Positions 8,370-17,287 of a stretch of 44,210 nt of DNA are shown piece by piece. How positions within the stretch are numbered: position 1 is the first letter of the stretch; each line of letters starts with the position of its first letter. Source of the DNA: Porticoccaceae bacterium. GTDB taxonomy: Bacteria; Pseudomonadota; Gammaproteobacteria; Pseudomonadales; Porticoccaceae. The notes beneath the pieces were generated by a model, which was not told the DNA's origin, did not search any database, and saw nothing but the letters and a program-made list of their open reading frames with translations. The stretch covers positions 1-44,210 of the forward strand of contig JAQWMF010000032.1 in assembly GCA_029246925.1 (NCBI GenBank), given 5' to 3'. A program made the translations under genes and the position numbers.

Positions 8370-9066
8370 TATTTAGACTATCATCCTTTTCATCATCAGG
8401 ATGAGTTTGATCTTCATCCTCAGGCTGTGAATTGATCACAGATTCATTTAGTGGTGCATTAGATGATTTGGGTAAATCATCGTTATTATTTGAGGGTACG
8501 CCCTGAGCCAGAGACAGCTCTAGGGCTGGATCAAGCTCAGTAAGATCTTTAATTTCACCCAGTGCAGGCAAGTCATCAAGGCTCTTTAAGTTAAAATAAT
8601 CTAAAAACTGTTTAGTCGTTGCAAAAAGCGCTGGCTTACCCGGCACATCCCGATAACCAACTACCCTAATCCACTCGCGCTCTTGGAGTGTTTTTATAAT
8701 CTCAGAGCTTACCGCAACACCTCGAACTAACTCAATATCACCTCGAGTTAGAGGCTGTCTATAGGCGATTAAAGACAGTGTCTCAAGCATGGCTCGCGAA
8801 TAACGCTTTGGTTTTTCTTCCCAGAGTCGATTAACCCAAGGAGCCAATTCTTGCTGCACCTGAAATCTGTAACCACTGGCTGTTTGCTTTAGATCAAAAC
8901 CGCGTCCACGACAATCTGTGTCTATCTCTTCAAGCGCAACTTTAAGCTGATCTCTTGGCGGTCGCTCTTGGTCTTCAAAAAGTCGCTCCAAATGATTTAG
9001 GTCGAGAGACTTTCCCGCCGCCATTAGGGCACCTTCTACTATTTTTTTTATTAGATCTGAATTCAT
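8362..9066 (-). CDS. scpB: Segregation and condensation protein B
   Basis: ScpB dimers bind ScpA and form, with SMC, the bacterial condensin that organises and segregates the chromosome. The 234-residue protein contains the two winged-helix domains, with typical motifs ALEEIDTDCRGRGFDL, YSRAMLETLSLIAYRQPLTR and VGYRDVPGKPALFATT. The last ~50 residues form an acidic, Asn/Ser-rich tail (EDEDQTHPDDEKDD) that looks disordered. The gene overlaps scpA by 4 bases (ATGA) and rluB by 8. The SMC partner is encoded at 23241-26738 in this window. Confidence 0.95.
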   Translation of the reverse strand: MNSDLIKKIVEGALMAAGKSLDLNHLERLFEDQERPPRDQLKVALEEIDTDCRGRGFDLKQTASGYRFQVQQELAPWVNRLWEEKPKRYSRAMLETLSLIAYRQPLTRGDIELVRGVAVSSEIIKTLQEREWIRVVGYRDVPGKPALFATTKQFLDYFNLKSLDDLPALGEIKDLTELDPALELSLAQGVPSNNNDDLPKSSNAPLNESVINSQPEDEDQTHPDDEKDDSLNNE

Positions 9067-9932
9067 GATGTTTTTGCTTTTACATGTATGGGTCCAAAGT
9101 TCTCACTTTGAACAATTTCTACAAGAGATTCTTTAATTAATTCCATCACCGCTAAAAAGGTAACCACGACACCTAAACGCCCTTCCTCAAGGGTAAAAAG
9201 CGCGACAAAGGGTACAAATTGATTGTTGCGCAAATTTTCCATGACCTGTGACATACGCTCTCGAGTAGAAAGCTTTTCCATTTCCACCTGATGACTTTCA
9301 AACATTTCTGAGCGCTTCAACACATCGGCTAACGCTGTAGCTAATTCTCGCATATCAACATCGGGATGAGGACGTTGCTGATCCCGATCTGGCGCCTCTG
9401 CTGTTGCTCGATGAAGATCACGCCCCATACGTGGTAATTCATCAATATCTTCAGCCGCCTGCTTAAAGCGCTCATATTCTTGGAGTCGCTTAATTAGCTC
9501 GGCGCGCGGGTCTTCTTCATCCTCTTCCTCTGACTGCTGCCTTGGCAATAGCATGCGGGATTTTATTTCTGCCAGCATGGCTGCCATAACCAAATACTCT
9601 GCGGCCAACTCCAACTGAATTGATGCCATTAACTCAATATAACCAAGATATTGCTTGGTAATTTCAGCCACATCAATATCTAGAATATCTAAATTTTGGC
9701 GTCTAATCAGATACAGCAAAAGGTCGAGCGGGCCTTCGAAAGCCTCAAGAATAACTTCCAATGCATCTGGCGGGATATAGAGATCTTTGGGCAAAATAGT
9801 TAATTCTTTACCCTGAACAACAGCAAATGGCATTTCTTCCTGCTGAGGTTGTTTTGATTCACTCACAGCCGCTACCACAGGGCTAACTGGCTCTGTTTTT
9901 ATCGCTTGATCTGAGCTGATTTGGTCAGACAC
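9063..9932 (-). CDS. scpA: Segregation and condensation protein A (kleisin)
   Basis: ScpA is the kleisin that bridges the SMC heads. Family motifs include FEGPLDLLLYLIRRQNLDILDI, ITKQYLGYIELM, EYLVMAAMLAEIKSRMLLPR and the C-terminal winged helix (FVPFVALFTLEEGRLGVVVT). A roughly 60-residue polar N-terminal extension precedes the kleisin core, as is seen in Pseudomonas-type ScpA. An acidic insert (EEEDEEDPR) follows the SMC-neck-binding helices. It is the second gene of the operon and overlaps scpB by 4 bases. Confidence 0.95.
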   Translation of the reverse strand: MSDQISSDQAIKTEPVSPVVAAVSESKQPQQEEMPFAVVQGKELTILPKDLYIPPDALEVILEAFEGPLDLLLYLIRRQNLDILDIDVAEITKQYLGYIELMASIQLELAAEYLVMAAMLAEIKSRMLLPRQQSEEEDEEDPRAELIKRLQEYERFKQAAEDIDELPRMGRDLHRATAEAPDRDQQRPHPDVDMRELATALADVLKRSEMFESHQVEMEKLSTRERMSQVMENLRNNQFVPFVALFTLEEGRLGVVVTFLAVMELIKESLVEIVQSENFGPIHVKAKTS

Positions 9933-9997
9933 TGGCTGCCCCTTGAATCATTATGTTTTGATTATACTCAGATTAAGTAATCTGAACATCATCAATA

Positions 9998-10615
9998 TTA
10001 AATTGCTGCGAAATCACCTGCACCCTGGCGCAATATAGCGGGCGTATCCTCAGTCATATCTACTACCGTGGTTGGCTCCATGCCGCAAAATCCGCCATCA
10101 ATCACAATATCTACCCGCGACCCTAAATGCTGATTGATTTCATAGGCATCAGTCATCGGGTATTCATCCTCTGGCATCATCAGAGTAACACTCATCATTG
10201 GTTCCTGCAGACTATCTAGCATTGCTTTTACTATTGGGCTCTCTGGTACTCGTATTCCAATGGTTTTTCGCTTGGGATGCATCAACCGACGTGGAACTTC
10301 TGAGGATGCCTTTAACACAAAAGTAAAAGGCCCTGGCGTTGTGGCCTTAAGAGCCCTAAAGGCTACATTATCAACCCGAGCGTAGGTTGCCAACTCTGAG
10401 AGATCTCGACAAATTAGGGTAAAGTTGTGATGTTTATCAAGACATCTTATGGCGCGAATACGATCCATGGCCTGCTTATCACCAATATGACAACCAAGCG
10501 CGTAAACTGAATCTGTGGGATATGCAATTACGCCGCCACGATGAATAATATCGACAACTGGATCAAGCAATCGTTGCTGTGGATTTTCAGGATGTATTGA
10601 AACAATTTCGCCCAT
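9998..10615 (-). CDS. yciO: YciO-type Sua5/YrdC-domain protein
   Basis: This is a 205-residue Sua5/YrdC-domain protein. Motifs are GGVIAYPTDSVYALGC, the KHHNFTLICRDLSELA segment, TPGPFTFVLKAS and TIGIRVPESPIVKAML, ending in PAILRQGAG. Sua5/TsaC make threonylcarbamoyl-AMP for tRNA t6A. The length, the GEIVSIHPENPQQR start and linkage to scpAB point to the YciO branch, whose cellular role is less certain. TsaD, a downstream t6A enzyme, is encoded elsewhere in this window but is not linked. It is the first gene of the scp operon. Confidence 0.9.
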   Translation of the reverse strand: MGEIVSIHPENPQQRLLDPVVDIIHRGGVIAYPTDSVYALGCHIGDKQAMDRIRAIRCLDKHHNFTLICRDLSELATYARVDNVAFRALKATTPGPFTFVLKASSEVPRRLMHPKRKTIGIRVPESPIVKAMLDSLQEPMMSVTLMMPEDEYPMTDAYEINQHLGSRVDIVIDGGFCGMEPTTVVDMTEDTPAILRQGAGDFAAI

Positions 10616-10748
10616 AATTATGAGGTTCTAACCAGTCAGTTAATTAACTATTGGATTATCTCATAGCCTGAGCTGAAAAACCTCCAGATAGATCAAAAAA
10701 CCCCTTACCTGTATAGTCTTTGAAATATTTTCCTTTTGGTTACCGCAA

Positions 10749-13700
10749 TTAAACGGCAGAATCCTTTACAGCCACCCCTGATTTTTTTACGCGACTATAT
10801 GAGGTTTTCAAAAACTGCTTACAAAAAACCTTAGCCTCAAGTGGTTGAGCGACTAAAAATCCCTGAAAACAATGGCAATTTAATTGGGTTAATATCTCCT
10901 TTTGAGCCTCTGTTTCAACACCTTCTGCAACGGTTTCAATATTTAGCTCTTTGGCGAGATTAACTATACTTTTGACTATAGCCTGATCCTCAGAATTGGT
11001 TTCAATACCCCCTGTAAATAATCGATCAATTTTTAAAACATCAACCGGTATCTCTTTTAGGTGATTAAGCGATGAAAAACCACTACCAAAGTCATCTAGG
11101 GCAATACTGACTCCAAGATTTCTTATTCTAAGAAGCTCTATACCAATTTTCTTAGTCTCACTGATAAGCGCATTTTCAGTTATTTCTAACTCCAATAAAC
11201 CCTTGGTCGCAGGATATTTTTGTATCATTGATGATACCTTGTTGTACAACGTATCCAATGTCGGACCACTGAGTGAAATATTGAGAGATAGGGTTAATTT
11301 ATATCCGCTCTTAAGCCATTTATTGAGCTGCTTTATTCCCTCCTCTAACACCCAGTCATTTATTTTAGATATTAAGCCAGAGGTTTCAGCAGTCTCAATA
11401 AATTCATTTGGCCCAATAACCCCTTTAACCGGGTGATTCCATCGTAAAAGTGCTTCAGCTCCCACAAGAGAACCCGTTTTAAATTCTATCTTGGGTTGAT
11501 AGAGTAACCTAAACTCATTCTGATCTAAGGCTTTGCGCAAATCTCTTTGCAACTCCAGTCGTGAACTGACTTCGGACGCCATGCCCGACTTATAGAAACA
11601 AAATCGATCACGATGCTTCTTTGCCTTAAACATGGCCGTATCTGCATGCTTTAATAGATCTGATATTTCTTTCCCATCAGTCGGAAATACCGAGACGCCT
11701 ATACTGGTAGTGACTAATATTTTGCGCCGTAAGAATACAAAGGGTTCTTTAAATGAATCGCATATCTGACCTGCGATCTCCTCTATCCCCTTAATTTTCT
11801 TAACGTTTTGCAAAATAATGGTAAATTCATCACCCCCGAGTCGCGCAATAAAATCCTGCCCTCTTAGGAAATTTCTTAGTCGATCTGCCACCGCCTTTAG
11901 TAGAAGATCTCCCACATCATGACCCATGGTATCGTTGACTACTTTAAAATGATCTAAATCCAAAAAAAGTACTGCGAACGTACTGTTTTCGATATTTGAC
12001 TGATCAATCATTAACTGTAAATGCTGCGTCAAATTGGTTCGATTCGGCAACCCAGTAAGGGAGTCGTGATAAGCCAGTTGCTTTATATTTCGCTCTGCCT
12101 TATTTGAAGCAATTAAATGATTGACACGCTTTTGAATTACCGATGTATTAACAGGCTTGTTAATAAAGTCAGTCGCTTCAACAGAAAATGCCATTGACAC
12201 AGCGTCCTCACTATCAGAAGCAGTGATAATAAGAACGGGGATATCTGCGCCAAATGGCATATTTCTGATGGTTTTACAAAGATCAAAGCCATTCAACCCA
12301 GGCATAATGGCATCCATTAAAATTAAGTCTGGCATACAACGATTACAAATTTCTAATGCTTCGGTTGCATTCCTTGCCTCATCAACCTCACAACCACTAT
12401 TTCTCAACGCTTCAGCTAACACCACTCTGGATGTACGATCATCATCTACAACCAAAACCAAATCCTTGCTTTCAAAGTGGTTAATCGATGTGTATTGCTT
12501 AGCAAGAGATTTTGTTTGCTTACTCAAATCTGAACTTAAAATGTCCGCTGCACTTTCAATTCTAAGAAGAATTTTTTGAATCTCTTGTAACTCTCCACGC
12601 CTAACCTGTTCCTCAAGCTGGCTACTGAGGCGAACCATTTGATCGGCGCCAAAATTTCTAGCAGCACCCTTTAATGTATGCGCGATATAGCATATTTCAC
12701 TTTCATTCTTTTGATTGATAGCAGAACGCAGATTTTGAATGTAGATTTCCATATCCAAACAAAAGTCTTTTATCACATTGGTTATGGAATTACCCACTGT
12801 ATTGACAAGCTGGTCTAGGGCTCGCGGATTATAACTCAGGTTATTCGCTGGAGTGTGATTTATGATCTTATGGCTCGAGGAGTCCATATCGTTGAGTGAG
12901 GATACTGCTCTGGCAATTGGGAAAAAGGTCCATCTGGATAACAGATCTCTCAAATGAACTAAGCTAAGAGGCTTTTTAATGAAATCACTCATTCCAGCTG
13001 ACATACAAAGCTCTCGATCTGTATCATTTGCTGCCATACCAATAATGGGCAGCTTTCCTGCATCCTGCTCTTCAAAACCTCTAATTTGACGGGTGGCTGC
13101 ATAGCCACTTAAAACTGGCATATTACAGTCCATCAGTACCAGATCAAAATCACCATAAACTACTTTTTCAACTGCCGCTTTACCGTTAGATGTAACCTGA
13201 TGCCGACAGTTTAGTCGCATCAACATTGCCTCTATCATTTGCTGATTAATTCGACTATCTTCAACAATAAGCACATTGATTCCATTTCCAGAATCCAAAT
13301 TAGCCAGCGTAGCAAGTTGCTTGGCATCAGATTGTGACGCTAACTGGTTAATTAAAATCTGCGTTAGAGATGTCGATAGGATAGGCTTTTCTAGCCGAGC
13401 AATCTGCAGACCATCCAGATGATAAGAGGAGAAATAAGGATTTGATAAAATCAGGGCAAAAGTATCGGAAAAAATAAGACTATCCTGTAATAAGCCAAAA
13501 AACTCCGCCAGAGGAATATCACCAAGATCCTCATCAACAATAACAGCGCTATATTTACTGGAATCTGATTCTGATACAATTTTCACCGCATCTTGACTAG
13601 AATCAGAGACTGTTACAACACCTCCTAGCGACCCTATATTATTCACCACACAATCTCTAATTAACGGTGATCGAGTAACTAATAAAAAATCTTGGTTTAA

Positions 13701-14492
13701 AAAGCCTTGCCTTTTTTTAATTGGCGTTTTAGTGGATACCAACTTTATTGGCAATTTAAGGACAAAATTACTCCCGCAGCCAAGGTCACTTGTTAACTCT
13801 ACTCGGCCTTTCATTATTCTAGCGAGTTCCTGAGCGATGGTTAGCCCCAAACCCAGACCCTGATATATTTTATCGAGGGTTGGATCAACCTGAAAAAAGG
13901 GCCTAAAAATTTTCTGATGATTCGTTTTAGCTATACCAATACCCCGATCTTTGACGGCAACATAAATGGTATCCGCTTCAGAATTTAGCTTTACATAAAT
14001 TGAAACCTCGCCGAAGTGGGTAAATTTAATCGCGTTATCTAAAAGCTGATACACTATTTGCTGAAGCTTTCTTGAATCTGTTAAGAAAACTGCGGGAAAA
14101 TCTTTGGGTAAAACGTAACCTAAATTAATGGATTTTTTGAGCGCTTTTTCAGCTAACTGTTCAATCACCTCATCTAAAATTTCTGCTAGGTGGCAATCCT
14201 GTTCAACCAGCTTTATTTGTCCGGCTTTGATTTCAAAATACGTTAGTACTGAATCAACCAAATTCATCAGCGATCGCCCAGATGAGCAGGCAACTTCTAG
14301 ATATTCTTTCTGCTTAAGTGACATTTCAGTCGTTAACAATAAATCTAGCATACCCAGCATTGTGCTAAGGGGCGCTTTGAACTCACTTGCTAGAACCTCT
14401 GAAAAGCCATCATCATAGACCTCATTATGGCTTGGGTTATTCACCATACACTCAGCGTCAGAGTTATTTGATGGCGGCTTGATGGTTAGCAT
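10749..14492 (-). CDS. Soluble hybrid histidine kinase–REC–HPt–REC–GGDEF–EAL protein with degenerate H-box
   Basis: Domains, in ORF-track numbering (1250 residues): HisKA ~31-100; HATPase ~140-253 (N-box LLDNAIKF, G1 DRGIGI, G2 GLGLGL); degenerate REC ~270-385 with no N-terminal acidic pair; REC ~408-522 with Asp458; HPt ~560-660 with His608 (AHTLKGAA); intact REC ~680-795 with Asp730; GGDEF ~803-970 (GGDEF at 889, I-site RGQD at 880); EAL ~980-1235 (EALLRW, ITEN, DDFGSG, KIDR, AEGVE). No membrane or sensor domain is visible. In the H-box the phospho-acceptor His is Ser39 (LASEFKAPL), so autophosphorylation at the usual site is impossible. Ala490 replaces the conserved REC Thr/Ser. ATG 14492 is chosen over GTG 14501 because AGAGG lies 8 bases before it. 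The likely output is c-di-GMP synthesis and/or breakdown. Confidence 0.93.
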   Translation of the reverse strand: MLTIKPPSNNSDAECMVNNPSHNEVYDDGFSEVLASEFKAPLSTMLGMLDLLLTTEMSLKQKEYLEVACSSGRSLMNLVDSVLTYFEIKAGQIKLVEQDCHLAEILDEVIEQLAEKALKKSINLGYVLPKDFPAVFLTDSRKLQQIVYQLLDNAIKFTHFGEVSIYVKLNSEADTIYVAVKDRGIGIAKTNHQKIFRPFFQVDPTLDKIYQGLGLGLTIAQELARIMKGRVELTSDLGCGSNFVLKLPIKLVSTKTPIKKRQGFLNQDFLLVTRSPLIRDCVVNNIGSLGGVVTVSDSSQDAVKIVSESDSSKYSAVIVDEDLGDIPLAEFFGLLQDSLIFSDTFALILSNPYFSSYHLDGLQIARLEKPILSTSLTQILINQLASQSDAKQLATLANLDSGNGINVLIVEDSRINQQMIEAMLMRLNCRHQVTSNGKAAVEKVVYGDFDLVLMDCNMPVLSGYAATRQIRGFEEQDAGKLPIIGMAANDTDRELCMSAGMSDFIKKPLSLVHLRDLLSRWTFFPIARAVSSLNDMDSSSHKIINHTPANNLSYNPRALDQLVNTVGNSITNVIKDFCLDMEIYIQNLRSAINQKNESEICYIAHTLKGAARNFGADQMVRLSSQLEEQVRRGELQEIQKILLRIESAADILSSDLSKQTKSLAKQYTSINHFESKDLVLVVDDDRTSRVVLAEALRNSGCEVDEARNATEALEICNRCMPDLILMDAIMPGLNGFDLCKTIRNMPFGADIPVLIITASDSEDAVSMAFSVEATDFINKPVNTSVIQKRVNHLIASNKAERNIKQLAYHDSLTGLPNRTNLTQHLQLMIDQSNIENSTFAVLFLDLDHFKVVNDTMGHDVGDLLLKAVADRLRNFLRGQDFIARLGGDEFTIILQNVKKIKGIEEIAGQICDSFKEPFVFLRRKILVTTSIGVSVFPTDGKEISDLLKHADTAMFKAKKHRDRFCFYKSGMASEVSSRLELQRDLRKALDQNEFRLLYQPKIEFKTGSLVGAEALLRWNHPVKGVIGPNEFIETAETSGLISKINDWVLEEGIKQLNKWLKSGYKLTLSLNISLSGPTLDTLYNKVSSMIQKYPATKGLLELEITENALISETKKIGIELLRIRNLGVSIALDDFGSGFSSLNHLKEIPVDVLKIDRLFTGGIETNSEDQAIVKSIVNLAKELNIETVAEGVETEAQKEILTQLNCHCFQGFLVAQPLEAKVFCKQFLKTSYSRVKKSGVAVKDSAV

Positions 14493-14771
14493 AACAACCA
14501 CCTCTTATAACTATAATCAACCGACCTTAAACGACTCACCTTGCTTAGTTTCAACATAGCTAGTTCTCCATATAAGTTACTCGTTTATATAGAGGTAGAA
14601 CAACTAACCTATAATTTCAATGTAATTTCGTATATTTTTTTTGGTTTTGCGACACAGTTCACATTATTTGTCGCTGAAAATTAGAAAAACTGCTTTGAAT
14701 TAGGAAAATCTCCTATCCAACAGTTACAATGACCAGCTGAATAAACGCCAAATCCTTAAATTGTATCCCCT

Positions 14772-15494
14772 ATGACAAACCAGCAACCCGAAGTAGCCAG
14801 CGACGGTTCAACAGAAAAACAAGAAAGTCTTCTGTTCAATTTACTGTGCAACATTATTTTGCCCACACTCATACTTACAAAGCTAAGCGGTGAAAATTAT
14901 CTAGGCATCAAGTTAGCCATTATCGTAGCCTTGGCATTTCCTCTTATTTACGGGTTGCATGACTTTATTTCTAGAGGAAAGCTTAATTTTTTCTCCGGTT
15001 TAGGCGTTATTAGCGTGTCCCTAACTGGCGGTATTAGCCTTTTTGAAATGGATGCTATCTATATAGCTATCAAGGAAGCCTCCATACCTGGGGTTCTCGG
15101 CATCGCTACGCTTTTGTCACTAAAGACTTCCCAACCGCTAATTCACACCTTAATTCTTAATGATAAGGTGTTTGATGTCAGCAGGATTAATCAAGCATTA
15201 GATGACAATGGCTGTCAGTCTGAATTTGATCAACTGCTCATTAATGCCTCATGGATTCTAGCCGGCTCCTTTTTTCTTTCATCTCTGCTAAATTATTTAT
15301 TAGCGGTTATTATTTTGACTGCTGAGCCTGGGACAGTTTCGTTTAATGAGCAGTTGGGCAAAATGACTGCTCTTAGCTTTCCGGTCATTGCCCTTCCAGC
15401 AATGGCAGTGATGATGGGCAATATATTTTATCTCTTTAGGGGTATCAAAAAGTTAACTGGCTTAGATCTTGAAACAATTGTTAAGCAGCGATAA
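14772..15494 (+). CDS. VC0807-like multi-pass membrane protein
   Basis: This integral inner-membrane protein of 240 residues has about six hydrophobic segments. After a polar N-terminus it reads LLCNIILPTLILTKLSGEN, then PLIYGLHDFISRGKLNFFS, LTGGISLFEMDAIYIAIKEA and LKTSQPLIHTLIL. This fits the uncharacterised VC0807 family, which recalls intracellular septation protein A (YciB). It sits 33 bases before yciI, the slot where relatives carry yciB, so it may be a substitute or diverged homologue. The function is unknown. The family assignment is from memory and moderately certain. The 270-base gap upstream (14502-14771), divergent from the hybrid kinase, is AT-rich and shows no open gene or clear promoter. 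Confidence 0.7.
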   Translation: MTNQQPEVASDGSTEKQESLLFNLLCNIILPTLILTKLSGENYLGIKLAIIVALAFPLIYGLHDFISRGKLNFFSGLGVISVSLTGGISLFEMDAIYIAIKEASIPGVLGIATLLSLKTSQPLIHTLILNDKVFDVSRINQALDDNGCQSEFDQLLINASWILAGSFFLSSLLNYLLAVIILTAEPGTVSFNEQLGKMTALSFPVIALPAMAVMMGNIFYLFRGIKKLTGLDLETIVKQR

Positions 15495-15527
15495 TTTAAA
15501 CGACGAATTAAACAGGAAAGATTTTTT

Positions 15528-15827
15528 ATGTGGTATGCAATTATAAGTGAAGACGTTGAAAACAGCTTAGAGAAGCGCAAAAAGGCAAGACCAGCCCATT
15601 TGGAACGACTTCATAAATTATGCAATGATGGCCGTTTGCTCATTGCAGGGCCTCACCCAACGATTGACAGCGAAGATCCCGGCTCTGCTGGGTTCTCTGG
15701 CAGCCTTGTAGTGGCTGAATTTGATTGCCTAAAATCGGCTGAAGATTGGGCTGCAAAGGATCCCTATATGATTGCAGGCGTTTACACCAATGTTACTATT
15801 AAGCCGTTTAAGAAAGTTTTACCCTAG
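15528..15827 (+). CDS. yciI: YciI family protein
   Basis: This is a 99-residue member of the YciI/dimeric alpha-beta barrel family. It begins MWYAIISEDVENSLEKRKKARPAHLERL, followed by GRLLIAGPHP, where the His of the proposed active-site His-Asp pair lies, and then the AEDWAAKDPYMIAGVY segment. The biochemical role is not settled; distant relatives are dehydrochlorinases. A Shine-Dalgarno (AGGAAA) precedes the ATG. It follows the VC0807-like gene closely, the usual yciB–yciI arrangement. Confidence 0.92.
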   Translation: MWYAIISEDVENSLEKRKKARPAHLERLHKLCNDGRLLIAGPHPTIDSEDPGSAGFSGSLVVAEFDCLKSAEDWAAKDPYMIAGVYTNVTIKPFKKVLP

Positions 15828-15900
15828 ATCAAATTTTCTGTTTAAAGTTATTAATCACCTTGAATTAAAGGTATGATCACTATCAATTATTTCGGCCTAA

Positions 15901-16620
15901 ATGGTAATATTTTCAATGAGCTATATTAAATTAAGTATTCTGTCAGCGTTTGTTCTTTTTTCTGAATTTGCTTTTTCAGAAACACCTAACGCTGCTGAAG
16001 AACTATCTGTAGATTCTGAAATTGGTTTTATTTCAGATGAATTCTATGTCCCCCTGAGAAGCTCGCCCTGCTCTACCTGTAAGATCGTTCATAAGGGTCT
16101 TAAGAGCGGAACCCAGCTTTATGTCTATGAGCACGAAGAAGATTGGAGTCTAGTAGCAACCGAAAGCGGTTATCGCGGCTGGATCAGACGCCAACATTTA
16201 ACCGAAAACAAAATTGCACGTTCAATTTTGACAGAAAACACCCATGAAATAGAGCGGCTAGGCAGTGAAAACCGTAGGCTTGAATTAGATATGCAAAATT
16301 CTTTCGAATTAGCAGAAAGTCTGCGTGCGCAGATTGCAAATATTGAAAGCGATCGAAAAAAACTGTCTAAGGAATTGACTGATATTAAATTAGTTTCATC
16401 TAAAGAGATCGCGCTGAATGAGCAGAACCAGTTATTGGTAACACACAATCATATGCTTCAGGAATCACGCGATGTACTTAGTGCTAATGTTGATGATCTA
16501 CAAAATAATACAAGAAATCAGTCGTTTCTCTATGGCGGTTTTTTGGTCTTTTTAGGCGCTATTTTAGCGGCAATTATTCCTCGTGTTCGCGGTAGAAAAC
16601 GTCTTTCAGAATGGCATTAA
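15901..16620 (+). CDS. Periplasmic SH3b/coiled-coil protein (TIGR04211/YgiM-like), C-terminal membrane anchor
   Basis: The layout is that of YgiM/TIGR04211 proteins: signal peptide (LSILSAFVLFSEFAFS), an SH3b domain (~42-100; YVPLRSSP…GYRGWIRRQHL), a long coiled coil (~108-200; IERLGSENRRLELDMQ…), a C-terminal transmembrane helix (~205-225) and a short basic tail (PRVRGRKR). The SH3b loop carries a CSTC cysteine pair. The topology predicts a periplasmic SH3 and coiled coil held by the C-terminal helix, perhaps sensing or binding peptidoglycan; function in this family is poorly known. ATG 15901 and ATG 15916 (MSYIK) are both possible starts, and neither has a strong ribosome site. In enterobacteria ygiM adjoins cca, but here cca is 18 kb away. 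Confidence 0.83.
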   Translation: MVIFSMSYIKLSILSAFVLFSEFAFSETPNAAEELSVDSEIGFISDEFYVPLRSSPCSTCKIVHKGLKSGTQLYVYEHEEDWSLVATESGYRGWIRRQHLTENKIARSILTENTHEIERLGSENRRLELDMQNSFELAESLRAQIANIESDRKKLSKELTDIKLVSSKEIALNEQNQLLVTHNHMLQESRDVLSANVDDLQNNTRNQSFLYGGFLVFLGAILAAIIPRVRGRKRLSEWH

Positions 16621-16639
16621 TAGGCTTAGGAATCTAGTT

Positions 16640-17275
16640 ATGTATAAATTATTTCAATGTGTGGTCTTCATCGCTGCGCTTGCTATTAGCTGCCTGTGCT
16701 TTGCACAGACAAACGCTCCTCAGGTTTCGTTGCAAACTAATGTCGGGGAAATTGTTATTGAGCTTAACCCAGAGGCTGCTCCGGTGAGTGTTGAGAATTT
16801 TATAGCCTATGTAAATGAAAGATTTTACGATGGCATTGTATTTCACCGCGTCATTAAAGATTTTATGATTCAAGCGGGTGGCCATAGATTTGATATGACG
16901 CCAAAGCCGCCCAGTAGACCTGCTATTGTTAATGAATCTAACAATGGTCTTAAAAATCTTAAATATTCAGTAGCCATGGCTCGCACCCGTATTCCCGACA
17001 GTGCAACCAGCCAATTCTTTATCAACCATAAAACCAACGCGTTTTTAGATGGCCAAGAAGGTCGTCCCGGTTATGCGGTATTTGGCAAGGTTGTTGAGGG
17101 AATGGATGTTGTAGACAACATTGCTACCACTAAAACTAAAAATCTTGAACGCTATGGTAATGTACCAATTGAAACCATTAGCATTATTAAAGCGCGTGTT
17201 TTAAAGCCAAAACCGGTAAAGCCAGTCATTAAAGACAGCGTCAAAACTGCACAACAAAATACACCAAAGAAATAA
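16640..17275 (+). CDS. ppiA: Periplasmic cyclophilin-type peptidyl-prolyl isomerase
   Basis: This PpiA-like enzyme isomerises X-Pro bonds during folding in the periplasm. ATG 16640 is preferred over the track start at 16583. It has AGGA 8 bases upstream and begins a clear signal peptide (MYKLFQCVVFIAALAISCLCFAQ), while the longer version would overlap the previous gene. Cyclophilin motifs are NVGEIVIELNPEAAPVSVEN, FYDGIVFHRVIKDFMIQAGG (catalytic Arg in FHR), ATSQFFIN and GYAVFGKVVEGMDVVD. A Lys/Pro-rich tail (KPKPVKPVIKDS) ends the 211-residue protein. Confidence 0.93.
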   Translation: MYKLFQCVVFIAALAISCLCFAQTNAPQVSLQTNVGEIVIELNPEAAPVSVENFIAYVNERFYDGIVFHRVIKDFMIQAGGHRFDMTPKPPSRPAIVNESNNGLKNLKYSVAMARTRIPDSATSQFFINHKTNAFLDGQEGRPGYAVFGKVVEGMDVVDNIATTKTKNLERYGNVPIETISIIKARVLKPKPVKPVIKDSVKTAQQNTPKK

Positions 17276-17287
17276 TTTAGGCTCTCA

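Noticed and set aside
10749-14501. GTG at 14501 as the start of the hybrid kinase
   Set aside because: The GTG lies within the AGAGGTGG Shine-Dalgarno stretch that precedes ATG 14492 at ideal spacing.
16583-16639. GTG start at 16583 for the cyclophilin
   Set aside because: It would overlap the SH3b gene and place a polar stretch before the signal peptide. ATG 16640 has a good ribosome site.
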